A stretch of DNA of 64,000 nt, taken from contig CAKTOO010000012.1 in the NCBI GenBank assembly GCA_934590165.1, positions 1 through 64,000 of the forward strand, written 5' to 3'. A program made the translations under genes and the position numbers. The notes beneath the pieces are model-generated. The model worked only from the letters and a program-made list of their open reading frames with translations, did not search any database and was not told the DNA's origin. Positions 1-8,825 of the stretch are shown here, piece by piece; positions within the stretch are counted from its first letter, which is position 1; the number at the start of each line of letters is the position of its first letter. This stretch comes from an uncultured Dysosmobacter sp. Lineage in GTDB: Bacteria; Bacillota; Clostridia; Oscillospirales; Oscillospiraceae.

Positions 1-87
1 CCTTATTGGGCGGCGTAGACCTCCGGCTTCAGCACGCCGATATACGGCACGTTCCGGTACTGCTGGGCGTAGTCCAGACCGTAGCCC
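1..87. repeat. Partial duplicate of the hpt 3' end (copy 1)
   Basis: Positions 1-87 match 233-319 with one mismatch (A at 78, G at 310), an exact 232-base offset. The segment encodes, on the minus strand, the last roughly 28 residues and stop of hypoxanthine phosphoribosyltransferase. Similarity ends abruptly at 88/320. The left limit is unknown because the window starts inside the repeat. This is a non-functional fragment of the adjacent gene. Confidence 0.9.
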
Positions 88-232
88 GTTCCCGCCGGCC
101 CCGTCCGGCGGGAGCCCATTTATTTGAGCGCAAGCGGCCCGAAGTGAATCCGGTCCGCTTCGAGGTTTTGCCTTCGGCAAAACGCTCGGACGCCTGTCGG
201 CGGCGGGCCCTTGGCCCGCTGGTGGACTACGG
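88..232. other. Spacer between hpt 3'-end copies, with two hairpins
   Basis: No gene is seen here. Two perfect short hairpins are present: 165-172 pairs with 176-183 (GTTTTGCC, TTC loop) and 203-209 pairs with 213-219 (GCGGGCC, CTT loop). They may be terminators or debris of a short palindromic repeat brought in with the duplication. Neither has a clear T-run. Confidence 0.5.
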
Positions 233-234
233 CC

Positions 235-789
235 TTATTGGGCGGCGTAGACCTCCGGCTTCAGCACGCCGATATACGGCACGTTCCGGTACTGCTGGGC
301 GTAGTCCAGGCCGTAGCCCACCACGAACTCGTCGGGCACCTCAAATCCGGCCAGGTCGGCGGTGATGGCCTTGGTCCGGCGGGAGGGCTTATCCAGCAGG
401 GTCACGATGGTGATGGAGGCGGCGCCCTTGGTCATGAAATACTCCTTCAAAAATGCCAGGGTATTGCCGGAGTCCAAAATATCCTCCACGATGATGAGGT
501 GCCGGCCGGTGATGTCCTGCTGGAGGTCATGGGTGATCTGCACCCGGCCGGAGGAGGTGGTGGCGTTCTCATAAGAGCTGACGGCAATGAACTCCACATC
601 GCTTTTCAGCTGGCAGGCCCGGACCAGGTCCGCCATGAACACGAAGGACCCCTTCAAAACGCTGAGGAACAGGGGCTTTTTGCCCTGAAAGCGGTCATAC
701 AGTTCCTCGCCCATCTCGGTGATGCGGGCCTTCAGCTCTTCTTCCGTCACCAGGGCCTTCAGGATATCTTGCTCCATCTCACTTCTCAT
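235..789 (-). CDS. hpt: Hypoxanthine phosphoribosyltransferase
   Basis: This cytosolic purine-salvage enzyme joins hypoxanthine or guanine to PRPP to give IMP or GMP. The 184-residue length is normal for the family. The PRPP-binding loop reads VEDILDSGNT (about residues 98-107). The flexible-loop region and the C-terminal YGLDYAQQYRN block typical of bacterial Hpt are present. Its ATG overlaps the tilS stop (ATGA at 786-789), so it is translationally coupled as the last gene of gdpP-rplI-dnaB-tilS-hpt. A second ATG at codon 5 is possible. tilS-hpt pairing is common in Firmicutes. The last 87 bases are repeated just downstream, but the gene itself is intact. Confidence 0.96.
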   Translation of the reverse strand: MRSEMEQDILKALVTEEELKARITEMGEELYDRFQGKKPLFLSVLKGSFVFMADLVRACQLKSDVEFIAVSSYENATTSSGRVQITHDLQQDITGRHLIIVEDILDSGNTLAFLKEYFMTKGAASITIVTLLDKPSRRTKAITADLAGFEVPDEFVVGYGLDYAQQYRNVPYIGVLKPEVYAAQ

Positions 790-2126
790 GATGATTCTCC
801 TCTGTCTTTTTTATAAAATTTTACAAACACCGTCTGTCCGCCGGGACAGGGTGCGAAATCCGGTTGAACACCGAACACAGGGTCGGCGGCGTGGGCCTCC
901 CCCACCCGCAGCACCGGAAGCGCGTCCCGCTCCTCCGGGGTCAGGCCCCGCTCCGCACAGAGGCGCTTAAAGCTCCTTGGTCCACGGCTGCCAGGCAGCC
1001 GCAGCCAGTCGCCGGAACGCCAGGGCGTCACGGTCATGGCCGCTCCCCCCGGCAATCCCATCGGCAGCGCGCCGGGAGAGGCATGGTTGGAAACCATGAC
1101 GTCCATCCCGCTGAATTCCACGGTACCGCCCACCGCGATGGGTACAGAACCGGGCCGGGCGGGCCGCCGGATAATCTCCAGGGTGTATTTCTTCCGCCGT
1201 GCCGTCATACCGTAAGGCAGGGAGACCTCCAGGTCCGTCCGGCGTCCCCGGGCCAGGTCCAGCACCGCCAGCACATGGGCGGCAGTGAAGTCCTTCCGGT
1301 GTCCGGCGGTCCGGGCCAGCAGCTGCAGCACTGCCCGCTCCGCCACCGCCCGGGGTACATCCGTCAGCATCAGGCAGGGCACGGAAATGCCGTCCGGCAG
1401 CTCTTTCACCTGGTCCATGAGGCCCCTTGCCATGGATTCCAGCGCGTCGCTCTCCTCCCGCAAAATGGCGGAGGTCCGGGCGATATTCTCCGTGCACTTG
1501 GGATTGATCTGCCGCAGCACCGGCATTACGGAACCCCGCAAGGCGTTCCGGGCCGCGACGTCGGGGTCGGCATTGGTAGCGTCCTCCACATGGGGCACGC
1601 CGTGGGCGGCGGCGTAATCCGCCAGTTCCGCCCGGGGAATGCGCAGGAAGGGGCGGCAGACCTTCCCCCGCACCTGGGGGATACCCGCCAGTCCCGCCGA
1701 GCCGGTGCCGCGAATCAGGTTCAGCAGCACCGTCTCCGCGTTGTCATCGGCGTGGTGGGCGGTGAAAATGGCGTCATAGTTGCCGTCCTCCGCCGCCTTG
1801 TTCAAAAAATCGTACCGGAGCCGCCGGGCGGCCTCTTCCACGGAAAGTCCGTCCTGTTCCGCCAGAGCGCGGGTATCGCCGCCTCCAGAAAGGAAGGGAA
1901 TTCCACGGGCGGCGCAGTAATCCCGGACGAACTGTTCATCCCGGTCCGCCTCCGCTCCCCGCAGCCGGTGGTTAAAATGGGCGGCGGTGACGGAAAATCC
2001 CCTTTGGCGGCACAGGAAATCCAATAAGCACATGGAATCCAGTCCGCCGGACACGGCGCACAGCACCTTTCCCCCCGCGGGAAATTGCCCGCGCAGAAAG
2101 ACCCCGGCGGAGGCCAGCTCATTCAT
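786..2126 (-). CDS. tilS: tRNA(Ile)-lysidine synthase
   Basis: TilS attaches lysine to the wobble cytidine of tRNA-Ile(CAU), so that it reads AUA. The N-terminal PP-loop ATPase motif SGGLDSM lies about 25 residues in, and AHHADDNAET follows at about residue 130, both standard for TilS. The C-terminal part (LRLPGSRGPRSFKRLCAERG) matches the TilS C-terminal domain. The 446-residue length is typical. The reading frame is open far upstream, but the ATG at 2126 is chosen because translation from it begins with a TilS-like N-terminus and overlaps the dnaB end by only 8 bases; another ATG lies at 2135. It is cotranscribed with dnaB and hpt. Confidence 0.93.
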   Translation of the reverse strand: MNELASAGVFLRGQFPAGGKVLCAVSGGLDSMCLLDFLCRQRGFSVTAAHFNHRLRGAEADRDEQFVRDYCAARGIPFLSGGGDTRALAEQDGLSVEEAARRLRYDFLNKAAEDGNYDAIFTAHHADDNAETVLLNLIRGTGSAGLAGIPQVRGKVCRPFLRIPRAELADYAAAHGVPHVEDATNADPDVAARNALRGSVMPVLRQINPKCTENIARTSAILREESDALESMARGLMDQVKELPDGISVPCLMLTDVPRAVAERAVLQLLARTAGHRKDFTAAHVLAVLDLARGRRTDLEVSLPYGMTARRKKYTLEIIRRPARPGSVPIAVGGTVEFSGMDVMVSNHASPGALPMGLPGGAAMTVTPWRSGDWLRLPGSRGPRSFKRLCAERGLTPEERDALPVLRVGEAHAADPVFGVQPDFAPCPGGQTVFVKFYKKDRGESS

Positions 2127-3471
2127 CGTCCCCATAGCGGTTATCCAGCGTGGCGAAGGTGGTGTACTCCGGCATCCACCGCAGTTCCACCTTGCCGGTC
2201 TCGCCGTGGCGGTTCTTGGCCACGATGCACTCGGCGATGTTGTGCTTTTCCGAGTCCTCATTATAATAGTCGTCCCGGTACAAAAACAGAACGATGTCCG
2301 CGTCCTGCTCGATGGCGCCGGATTCCCGGAGGTCCGACAGCATGGGCCGCTTGTCATCCCGCTTTTCGTTGGCACGGGAAAGCTGGCTCAGGCAGATGAC
2401 GGGAATGTTCAGCTCCTTGGCCATGATCTTCAGCATACGGGACATGTCGCTGACCACCTGCTGGCGGCTCTCACCGCCGCCGCTTTTGCCCCCGGCGGAG
2501 GTCATCAATTGCAGATAGTCGATGACCACCAGTCCCAGATTGTCCAGACGGCGGCACTTGGCGTTCATGTCCGCCACGGACAGCATGGGGTTGTCATCGA
2601 TGCGGATGTCCACCTTGTTCAAAATGGTGGCGGCGCCGGCGATCTTCTCCCAGTCCGTCTCCCGGAGGGAGCCGGTCTTCAGGCGGTTGTTCTCCACGCA
2701 GGCCTCGGAGGACAGCAGGCGCATGGCCAGCTGCTCCCGGGACATTTCCAGGGAGAAGACCGCCACGGTCTTCTGTGTGCTCTTGGCCACGTTCAGGGCG
2801 ATGTTCAGCGCAAAGGAGGTCTTGCCCATGCCGGGGCGGGCGGCCAGCAGGATGAGGTCCGACTTGTTGAGGCCGGTGATCTTCTGGTCCACGGCGGAAA
2901 GGCCGGTGGAAAGGCCCGGCAGATGGTTCTCACTCTCGCTCATCTCGCTGAGGCGGTCCAGCACATCCGGCAGCACCTGCCGCAGCGGCACCATGTCCTG
3001 GGCGCTCTGTCCCCGGCGGACGGCATACACTTTCTGCTCCGCGATCTCCAGGATGTCTCCGGCCTCGCCCACGCCTTCCTGGACCATGGCGGTGATCTCC
3101 GCCGCCGCCTGGGCCACGCCCCGCAGCAGGGCCTTGTCCCGGACGATGGCCACATACTCCATGACGTTGGCGCTGGTGGGGGTGATCTCCATCAGCTGGG
3201 CCAGGTAGGAGCGGGTGGTGTTTTCGTCATAGGTGCCGGCCTTCTGCATCTCCTCGCAAACGGTGATACCGTCGATGGGCCGGGCATAGGTGAACATGGA
3301 GTAGATGGTCTCAAAGATTTCCCGGTTCTGCCGCAGATAGAAGTCCGCCGGGCGCAGCTTGTCCATCACATCCTTGACGCATTCAGGGTCGATGAGCATG
3401 GAGCCCAGCACGGCCTGCTCTCCCTCCAGGGAGTGGGGCATCTGCCGCAGCAGCAGGTCTTCATTTGCCAT
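2119..3471 (-). CDS. dnaB: Replicative DNA helicase DnaB
   Basis: This is the hexameric 5'-3' helicase of the replication fork. The N-terminal domain (about 1-105) starts with the typical LEGEQAVLGSML segment. The RecA-like C-terminal domain has the Walker A motif ARPGMGKTSFALN (about residues 208-220), Walker B LVVIDYLQLM (about 312-321) and the DLRESGAIEQDAD arginine-finger region. The 450-residue length is normal and no intein is seen. It lies 35 bases downstream of rplI in the common Firmicute arrangement gdpP-rplI-dnaB. Confidence 0.97.
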   Translation of the reverse strand: MANEDLLLRQMPHSLEGEQAVLGSMLIDPECVKDVMDKLRPADFYLRQNREIFETIYSMFTYARPIDGITVCEEMQKAGTYDENTTRSYLAQLMEITPTSANVMEYVAIVRDKALLRGVAQAAAEITAMVQEGVGEAGDILEIAEQKVYAVRRGQSAQDMVPLRQVLPDVLDRLSEMSESENHLPGLSTGLSAVDQKITGLNKSDLILLAARPGMGKTSFALNIALNVAKSTQKTVAVFSLEMSREQLAMRLLSSEACVENNRLKTGSLRETDWEKIAGAATILNKVDIRIDDNPMLSVADMNAKCRRLDNLGLVVIDYLQLMTSAGGKSGGGESRQQVVSDMSRMLKIMAKELNIPVICLSQLSRANEKRDDKRPMLSDLRESGAIEQDADIVLFLYRDDYYNEDSEKHNIAECIVAKNRHGETGKVELRWMPEYTTFATLDNRYGDDE

Positions 3472-3506
3472 GGGCGTTCACCTCCAATGGGTTTTCAATG
3501 AAAAGC

Positions 3507-3956
3507 TTACTTTTCCTCAAACACGGACACATACACGGTGCCCACGACCTCGAAGCCCAGCTTGGCCTTCACCTGGTAGCTGCCGAAGGCCTTGATGGGC
3601 TCGTCCAGCACCAGCTTCTGCTTGGGAATGTCAATGCTGAACTGGGCCTTCAATCCCTCGGAGATCTCCTTGGTGGTGACGGCACCGAACAGGCGGCCGC
3701 CGTTGCCGGCCTTGGCGGTGAGCTTCACCATGCACTCCTTCAGCTTCTCGGCGGTGGCTTCGGCCTCCGCCTTCTGGCGGGCCTCCTCGGCCTTGCGGGC
3801 CTTCTCCTTCAGGTTCATGGTGTTGATGGCGTCGGCGGTGGCGGCGATGGCCAGCTTCCGGGGCAGGAGGAAATTGCGGGCATAGCCCTCGGATACCTCC
3901 ACCATTTGGCCTTTCTTGCCCTGGCCCTTCACGTCCTGCTGTAAAATCACTTTCAT
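3507..3956 (-). CDS. rplI: 50S ribosomal protein L9
   Basis: This large-subunit ribosomal protein binds 23S rRNA domain V. It starts MKVILQQDVKGQGKKGQMV, followed by the L9 signature VSEGYARNFLLPRKLA. A long central helix (about 40-75) and a C-terminal domain complete the usual 149-residue protein. An AGGAG-type ribosome-binding site precedes it. It sits 23 bases downstream of gdpP. Confidence 0.98.
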   Translation of the reverse strand: MKVILQQDVKGQGKKGQMVEVSEGYARNFLLPRKLAIAATADAINTMNLKEKARKAEEARQKAEAEATAEKLKECMVKLTAKAGNGGRLFGAVTTKEISEGLKAQFSIDIPKQKLVLDEPIKAFGSYQVKAKLGFEVVGTVYVSVFEEK

Positions 3957-3979
3957 AATTACTTTCTCCTTTTAATCAT

Positions 3980-5974
3980 TTATTTTTCAAAATAGTCATC
4001 GATGGCCTGGCACAGCTGCTCCCGCACGGTCAGCGGGTCGCCGTTTTCCACACGGCCGCCGGCGGTGGTGGAATTGCCGCCGCCGCCCAGAGCCTCCAGG
4101 ATCACCTGAACATTGATCTCGCCCAGAGAACGGGCGGACATCTGCACATCCTCCCCATTGCGGAACAGCACGAAGGAGGCCTTCACGCCCTTGAGGCCCA
4201 GCAGCTCGTCCGCCGCCTGGGCGGCCGCCACCCGGTCCACGCCGTCCTGGGGGATGACGGCGATGGCGAAGCAGTCCCGGTACATCTCCGCCCGGCGGAT
4301 GATGTCGTACCGGGAGACCATTTCGCTGAGGTTATTCTGGAACAGGCGCTGGACATCGGTGGTGTCCGCGCCGCCCCGCCGCAGGAAGGCCGCCGCCTCA
4401 AAGGTACGGCCGCCGGTGCGAAGGGTAAAGTGCTTCGTATCCAGCACGATACCAGCCAGCAGGGATTCCGCCTCCTCCCGCAGGAGGTCCGCCGGCTCCA
4501 CCAGATACTGCAAAAGCTCCGTCACCAGCTCCGAGGCGGAGGAGGCGTAGGGCTCGTGGAAGCTGAAGGCGGCGTTTTCGATGTAGCTGGCGGCCCGGCG
4601 GTGGTGGTCGATGACGGCCACCCGGTTGCAGGACTCCAGCAGCTGGGCACTCTCCACCATGTCAGGGCGGTTGGTGTCCACCACGATCAACAGGGCGCCG
4701 GGCTGCATCTTCAAAAAGGCCTCGCCGCCGGAGACGAACACATTCTCATACTCCGGCAGGGCTTTCAGCTTTTGCAGCAGCGCCTGGGCGGCGTTATGCT
4801 CCTCGTTAATGACGATCTGCGCCCGCTTGCCCCGCTTCCGTGCCACGCAGCAAAGGCCCGCCGCGGCACCCACGGCATCCATGTCCGCGAAGCTGTGGCC
4901 CATGATGTAGATCTCCGTGGCGTCCATCACCAGTTCGTTGAGGGCATTGGCCATGACCCGGGACTTCACCTTTGTGCGCTTTTCCGTGGTCTTGGCCCGG
5001 CCGCCGTAAAACTCGAAGTCCACCTTGTTGCGGACCACCGCCTGGTCGCCGCCCCGGCTCAGAGCCATCTCTACGGACAGGTTGGCGTTTTTGTACAGCT
5101 CCGCCATGGTGTCCGCGTCCTTACCCACGCCGATGGACAGCGTGGGGTGGACACCCTCGCCCACCTTGATGTCCCGGATGGCATCCAGCACGGAGAACCG
5201 CTCCGCCGCGAAATGCTCGTAGTGCTGCTCCTCAAAGATGAACAGGTAGTGGTCCCGCTCCGTTTTCAGCAGGGGGCCCCCGGCCCAGGAGGCCCAGCTA
5301 TTGAGCTTTTCGTCGATCTGGGCCAGCACAGCGCTGCGCTGGGTATCGGCGCAGGCCTTCATGAGGTCGTCGTAGTTATCGATCATGAGGATGGCCACCA
5401 CGGGACGGGTCGCCGTGTACTTTTCCCGCAGCTCATCGGCCTCGGTGGTATCCACCCAGTAGGTGGTGGCCACCAGGTTCTGCTCGCCGCCCCGGCCCTT
5501 GGCCCGGACCAGGCTGCCGTACACACGGAAATGGCGGCTGTTCATCTTCACCCGTTCGGGGCACTCCTGCTTGCCCTCCAACAGCCACTGGACGGGAAAA
5601 TCCGGCACAGCGTCATCCACCCGCATTTCAAACAGGTGCTCCCGCACACCGGCCAGCTGGAGGAAATTTTCATTGCTCCAGATGATCTCGCCGGTGTCCG
5701 GCCGGAAGACCATGATGGGCAGGGGGGAATTGATGAGGGTGGATTTGCTGGCAGTGTCCACACTGCCGGTCAGATTGTCGATATACTGAAGGACTCCCTG
5801 GCGCCGTTTCTTGTTGGACTTGGTGAAATAAACATACAGTCCCAGCGTGGCGCAGCCCTCCGCCAGGGCCAGTAGGGGGCTTACCGTGGCCGTGGCGGCG
5901 CAGAAAGCGGCCATGCACAGAAAATACAGCTGCAAATTGGGCTCCAGCAGGCGGGAGAGTTTCTTATTGCTCAT
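3980..5974 (-). CDS. gdpP: GdpP-type cyclic-di-AMP phosphodiesterase
   Basis: Membrane-bound DHH-DHHA1 enzyme expected to hydrolyse c-di-AMP to pApA, affecting turgor and cell-wall homeostasis. Two N-terminal membrane segments (about 15-60) are followed by a PAS-like domain, a degenerate GGDEF domain (ERDHY near the usual active loop) and a DHH domain with GHSFADMDAVGAA and VIDHHRRA. The DHHA1 glycine motif reads GGGGNSTTAGG, with Asn where family members usually have His. The start at 5974 has an AAAGGAG ribosome-binding site; the open frame extends 47 codons further without one. It is the first gene of the operon. Length 664 residues, normal for the family. Confidence 0.92.
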   Translation of the reverse strand: MSNKKLSRLLEPNLQLYFLCMAAFCAATATVSPLLALAEGCATLGLYVYFTKSNKKRRQGVLQYIDNLTGSVDTASKSTLINSPLPIMVFRPDTGEIIWSNENFLQLAGVREHLFEMRVDDAVPDFPVQWLLEGKQECPERVKMNSRHFRVYGSLVRAKGRGGEQNLVATTYWVDTTEADELREKYTATRPVVAILMIDNYDDLMKACADTQRSAVLAQIDEKLNSWASWAGGPLLKTERDHYLFIFEEQHYEHFAAERFSVLDAIRDIKVGEGVHPTLSIGVGKDADTMAELYKNANLSVEMALSRGGDQAVVRNKVDFEFYGGRAKTTEKRTKVKSRVMANALNELVMDATEIYIMGHSFADMDAVGAAAGLCCVARKRGKRAQIVINEEHNAAQALLQKLKALPEYENVFVSGGEAFLKMQPGALLIVVDTNRPDMVESAQLLESCNRVAVIDHHRRAASYIENAAFSFHEPYASSASELVTELLQYLVEPADLLREEAESLLAGIVLDTKHFTLRTGGRTFEAAAFLRRGGADTTDVQRLFQNNLSEMVSRYDIIRRAEMYRDCFAIAVIPQDGVDRVAAAQAADELLGLKGVKASFVLFRNGEDVQMSARSLGEINVQVILEALGGGGNSTTAGGRVENGDPLTVREQLCQAIDDYFEK

Positions 5975-6026
5975 TCCAAAGTCTCCTTTATCCCGTTTTC
6001 CGGTGCGCATACTGATAGATTTTATA

Positions 6027-6055
6027 AGTATAGCATTTTTGCGGGATTCACGCAA
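6027..6055 (-). promoter_or_regulatory. Sigma-A promoter of the gdpP operon
   Basis: On the minus strand, a -35 TTGCGT (6055-6050) and a -10 TATACT (6032-6027) are separated by 17 bases. They lie about 50 bases upstream of the gdpP start. This is the only good promoter seen ahead of the five-gene operon. Confidence 0.7.
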
Positions 6056-6067
6056 TGGAAAAAGGCG

Positions 6068-6098
6068 AAAAAGCGGTGCCTGTCCAGCACCGCTTTTT
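6068..6098. terminator. Bidirectional-looking hairpin
   Basis: A perfect 12-bp stem (6068-6079 with 6087-6098) and 7-base loop start with A5 and end with T5. It follows the MFS gene on the minus strand and lies upstream of the gdpP promoter, so it insulates the two units. Confidence 0.85.
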
Positions 6099-6111
6099 GG
6101 AAAGATGTGAT

Positions 6112-7302
6112 TCACCCCCGCCGGCAGGCCCGCAGCAGCAAAAGGTTCAGCCCCAGTCCCGCCAGGGCCACAGCCGCCGCAGGAAAGCCCAGGCGTTCCA
6201 TTCCAACCGCCGCCTGCAGCTCACTGCTGGCAAAGGACCCCAGTGCAATGCCAATATTGCCCGCCACCGAAAGGGTGGAGGCGCAGAGGTTCATGGCATA
6301 GGGGTGTTCCCGCTTTGCCAGGGCCAGGGCATGGACCTGGACCGGCGTGCTGATCGCATACATCAAAAGGCACATACCCAGCACGGAGGCGATCCCCACC
6401 CAGCGGCCCCGCAGCAGGAAGGGCATGGCAAAAAACAGCACCGCCTGCATGACCAGCACCACCGGCGTTTTGGAAACGCCGTCCCGCTCTCCCAGCCATC
6501 CGGCCAGCAGGTTGCTGGTCACGCAGCAAAGGCCCACCACCATCAAAAGCGGACTGACAGCGTCCTCTCCCACGCCCAAGACATCCGTCAGAATGGGGGT
6601 CAGGTACGTGTAGACCACATACGTGGCAGCGTAGCAGGCGATGGTCATCAGCACGCACAGGGAATAGCGCCGGTCCCGCAGCACCGCAAACTGCCTGAGA
6701 AAGCCGGAGCCTCCGGCGGAGGCGCCACTGCGGGGCAGCGTCCGGAGCAGCACCGGCAGCAGCAGGACTCCCACCGCCACAATGACCGCGAAGGCCGCCC
6801 GCCAGCCCAGCAGGCGGCAGATGGTCTTGTTCAGCGGATTGCCCACCACCGTTGCCAGGGACATGCCCGCGTAGACCATGGACACCGCCTTGGCCGTATG
6901 CTCCGGCGGCGTCACCTCTCCCACAAACAGCAGCGCCACCGCCGTCAGCGTGCCGGTGAGCACCGCCGCCAGCGCCCGGGCGGCATACAGCACCCACAGG
7001 TTGGGGGCCAACATGCTCAGGGCGTTGGCCCCCAGGAAAAGGCCCATCAGCACCATCAACAGCCGGAACCGGGGCACCCGGCCCGTGGCCGCGGTGACAA
7101 TGGGCGTACCCACGGCGTAGCCCGCGGCGAACACGCCCACCAGCTTGCCGACAGCCCCCAGGGAAGCGTTCAGCCCCTCGGCAATGTCCGGCAGGATGGC
7201 CACTACCACATATTCACAGGACCCCAGCACAAAGCCCAGGGCCATTAAGGTCAGCACCGGCGCCGTGAAAAAGCGTCCCGAGTCGGCGGTCTTTTCTTCC
7301 AT
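6112..7302 (-). CDS. MFS transporter, DHA1 family (AraJ/Cmr-like efflux)
   Basis: A 396-residue protein with about 12 hydrophobic segments. The DHA1-type motif between helices 2 and 3 is degenerate (TGRVPRFRLLM), and ALAAVLTGTL resembles the helix-4 region of sugar or drug efflux proteins such as AraJ and YdhP. It is expected to be a proton-driven exporter in the cytoplasmic membrane; the substrate is unknown. The ATG at 7302 has a GGGAGG site six bases upstream; an in-frame start ten codons earlier is less likely. The LacI regulator lies immediately upstream on the same strand with a hairpin between, so partial readthrough and shared control are plausible. Confidence 0.85.
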   Translation of the reverse strand: MEEKTADSGRFFTAPVLTLMALGFVLGSCEYVVVAILPDIAEGLNASLGAVGKLVGVFAAGYAVGTPIVTAATGRVPRFRLLMVLMGLFLGANALSMLAPNLWVLYAARALAAVLTGTLTAVALLFVGEVTPPEHTAKAVSMVYAGMSLATVVGNPLNKTICRLLGWRAAFAVIVAVGVLLLPVLLRTLPRSGASAGGSGFLRQFAVLRDRRYSLCVLMTIACYAATYVVYTYLTPILTDVLGVGEDAVSPLLMVVGLCCVTSNLLAGWLGERDGVSKTPVVLVMQAVLFFAMPFLLRGRWVGIASVLGMCLLMYAISTPVQVHALALAKREHPYAMNLCASTLSVAGNIGIALGSFASSELQAAVGMERLGFPAAAVALAGLGLNLLLLRACRRG

Positions 7303-7341
7303 GATCGTTCCTCCCATTCCGTGTACGCACACAGGGTTTCT

Positions 7342-7373
7342 CCAAAAGCAGGGGACCTACGTCCCCGTTTTGG
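7342..7373 (-). terminator. Hairpin between the LacI gene and the MFS gene
   Basis: GGGGAC (7351-7356) pairs with GTCCCC (7361-7366), and outer CCAAAA pairs with TTTTGG (7342-7347 with 7368-7373). It sits directly after the LacI stop codon. The T-run is short, so readthrough into the transporter is possible. Confidence 0.6.
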
Positions 7374-7375
7374 CT

Positions 7376-8401
7376 TCATATGGTCTCCGCGTTTAAAATT
7401 GGACTGTCCGGGTAAAAAAATTCCTGTTCCGGCGGCTTGTGCTCCAGCACCATCTGAAACAGCACAGACAGCGCCTGATAACTCTGGTAAGTGAGATTTT
7501 GGTCGATGCTGAAGTCCACCTGCCCCGTCTGCAAAAAGGCGCGGATCTCCGGGCCGCCGTCGTGGGCCAGGACCCGGACCCGCCCCTCCTTCCCGGCCCG
7601 GCGGATGGCCACCACGCAGGCCGGCACACTGAGGTTGGCCATGTACACCAGCTTCAGCTCCGGCTCCTCCTCCAGAGCGCGGCTCACCGCCGCCAGCGTC
7701 AGATCATAGTCGTTGCGGGTGATAGCCACCCGGAAATCACTGTCAGAAAAGCCCAGCTCCTCCAGCCGCTCCATAAAGCCGTCCACCCGGGCCTTGTGGC
7801 TGACATACTCCGGTCCGGCGTAAACCAGCAGCAGCCGGTCGCCGGGACAGCAGAATTTGGAGGCGATCTCTCCGGCGATGCGTCCGGCCCGGTGGGCGTC
7901 CTCTCCCACGTAGCAAAGCCGCCGGGCGCCGGTAATATCCGAGTTGAATGTCACCACGGGGATATGGCGCTCCGCCAGCTCCTGGAGCTTTTTCCGCGCC
8001 GCCTCGGTATCAGAAGCGCACAGGGCCACGCCGTCCACACCCTCCGCTGCCAAACGGTCCAGAATGTCCAGGCAGGCTTCCGTGTCCCCCAGGGGATATT
8101 CCTCAACGGCAATGTGCAGGTTGTAATCCCTGCGCTCCTCCCGAAAGCGGTAAATGCCCAGGGAAATAGCCCGGCCCACATACCCCTCCCAGGTGGGCTG
8201 CACCACGGCAAAGCGCCGGGTCGTGCCGCTGGTGGCCAGAGCGCTGGCCATGTGGTTGGGGCGGTAATCCAGCTCCTCCATCACCCGGAGGACCCGCTCC
8301 CGCACCTCGGCCTTCACATATGGGCGGTCGTGAAGTACCCGGTCCACCGTGCCGATGGACACGCCGGCCTTTTCCGCGATCATCTTAATTGTCGCCCGCA
8401 T
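7376..8401 (-). CDS. LacI-family transcriptional regulator
   Basis: A 341-residue DNA-binding repressor. The N-terminal helix-turn-helix (about 3-25, IKMIAEKAGVSIGTVDRVLH) is followed by the hinge LDYRPNHMASAL and a periplasmic-binding-protein-like sugar domain (about 65-335) with the type-I PBP pattern of LacI/PurR/RbsR proteins. The ligand cannot be told from sequence. Its promoter overlaps a candidate CG-centred operator, suggesting autorepression. The MFS gene directly downstream is the likely target. Confidence 0.9.
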   Translation of the reverse strand: MRATIKMIAEKAGVSIGTVDRVLHDRPYVKAEVRERVLRVMEELDYRPNHMASALATSGTTRRFAVVQPTWEGYVGRAISLGIYRFREERRDYNLHIAVEEYPLGDTEACLDILDRLAAEGVDGVALCASDTEAARKKLQELAERHIPVVTFNSDITGARRLCYVGEDAHRAGRIAGEIASKFCCPGDRLLLVYAGPEYVSHKARVDGFMERLEELGFSDSDFRVAITRNDYDLTLAAVSRALEEEPELKLVYMANLSVPACVVAIRRAGKEGRVRVLAHDGGPEIRAFLQTGQVDFSIDQNLTYQSYQALSVLFQMVLEHKPPEQEFFYPDSPILNAETI

Positions 8402-8420
8402 ATCCCTTCCCCTTTCTTTC

Positions 8421-8461
8421 TGTTAGCGTACACATAATAACACATTTCATGAAGATGTCAA
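8421..8461 (-). promoter_or_regulatory. Promoter and candidate operator of the LacI gene
   Basis: On the minus strand, a consensus -35 TTGACA (8461-8456), a 16-base spacer and -10 TATTAT (8439-8434). Immediately downstream, 8421-8434 reads TGTTAGCGTACACA on the plus strand, an imperfect CG-centred palindrome of LacI type, well placed to block transcription. Confidence 0.65.
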
Positions 8462-8610
8462 GCTGGTATTTTCCACAGTTTTTCATAGAGAGAAAGCTGG
8501 AAAGAAAAATGTATACAAATCCGGTTTCCTGTGCTATACTATATTAACAACTGCGTTGAGGAGCAGCCGCTTCTCCGCTTTTTCCAGTATTTCACCGGTC
8601 CGGGCTGTGC

Positions 8611-8701
8611 TTTCCGCTCCGGTCAAATAGAGTATAATTTCACAGTGAGCAGCCGAAATGACGTCACCATCCTCCCTGCCGGCGAAACGGGGCCGGCAGG
8701 G
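8611..8701 (+). promoter_or_regulatory. rnj promoter and leader hairpin
   Basis: -35-like TTTCCG (8611-8616), 16 bases, then -10 TATAAT (8633-8638). The leader to the ATG is about 185 bases long. It contains a strong 10-bp GC hairpin (8674-8683 with 8692-8701). The remaining 8462-8610 holds no gene; it includes the palindrome GTATAC (about 8512-8517) and a second possible -10, TATACT, near 8534. Confidence 0.55.
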
Positions 8702-8825
8702 GCACGGGCGTCTTTCTTTGGTGCGCCTTTTTCAGCGCCGCCGCGTCCCTTTTCGTCAGTTTTGTGCTGCCTGTGAAAAACACTACATACGTTTTATGTA
8801 TCACGAAAAGGAGTATTTCAACACT

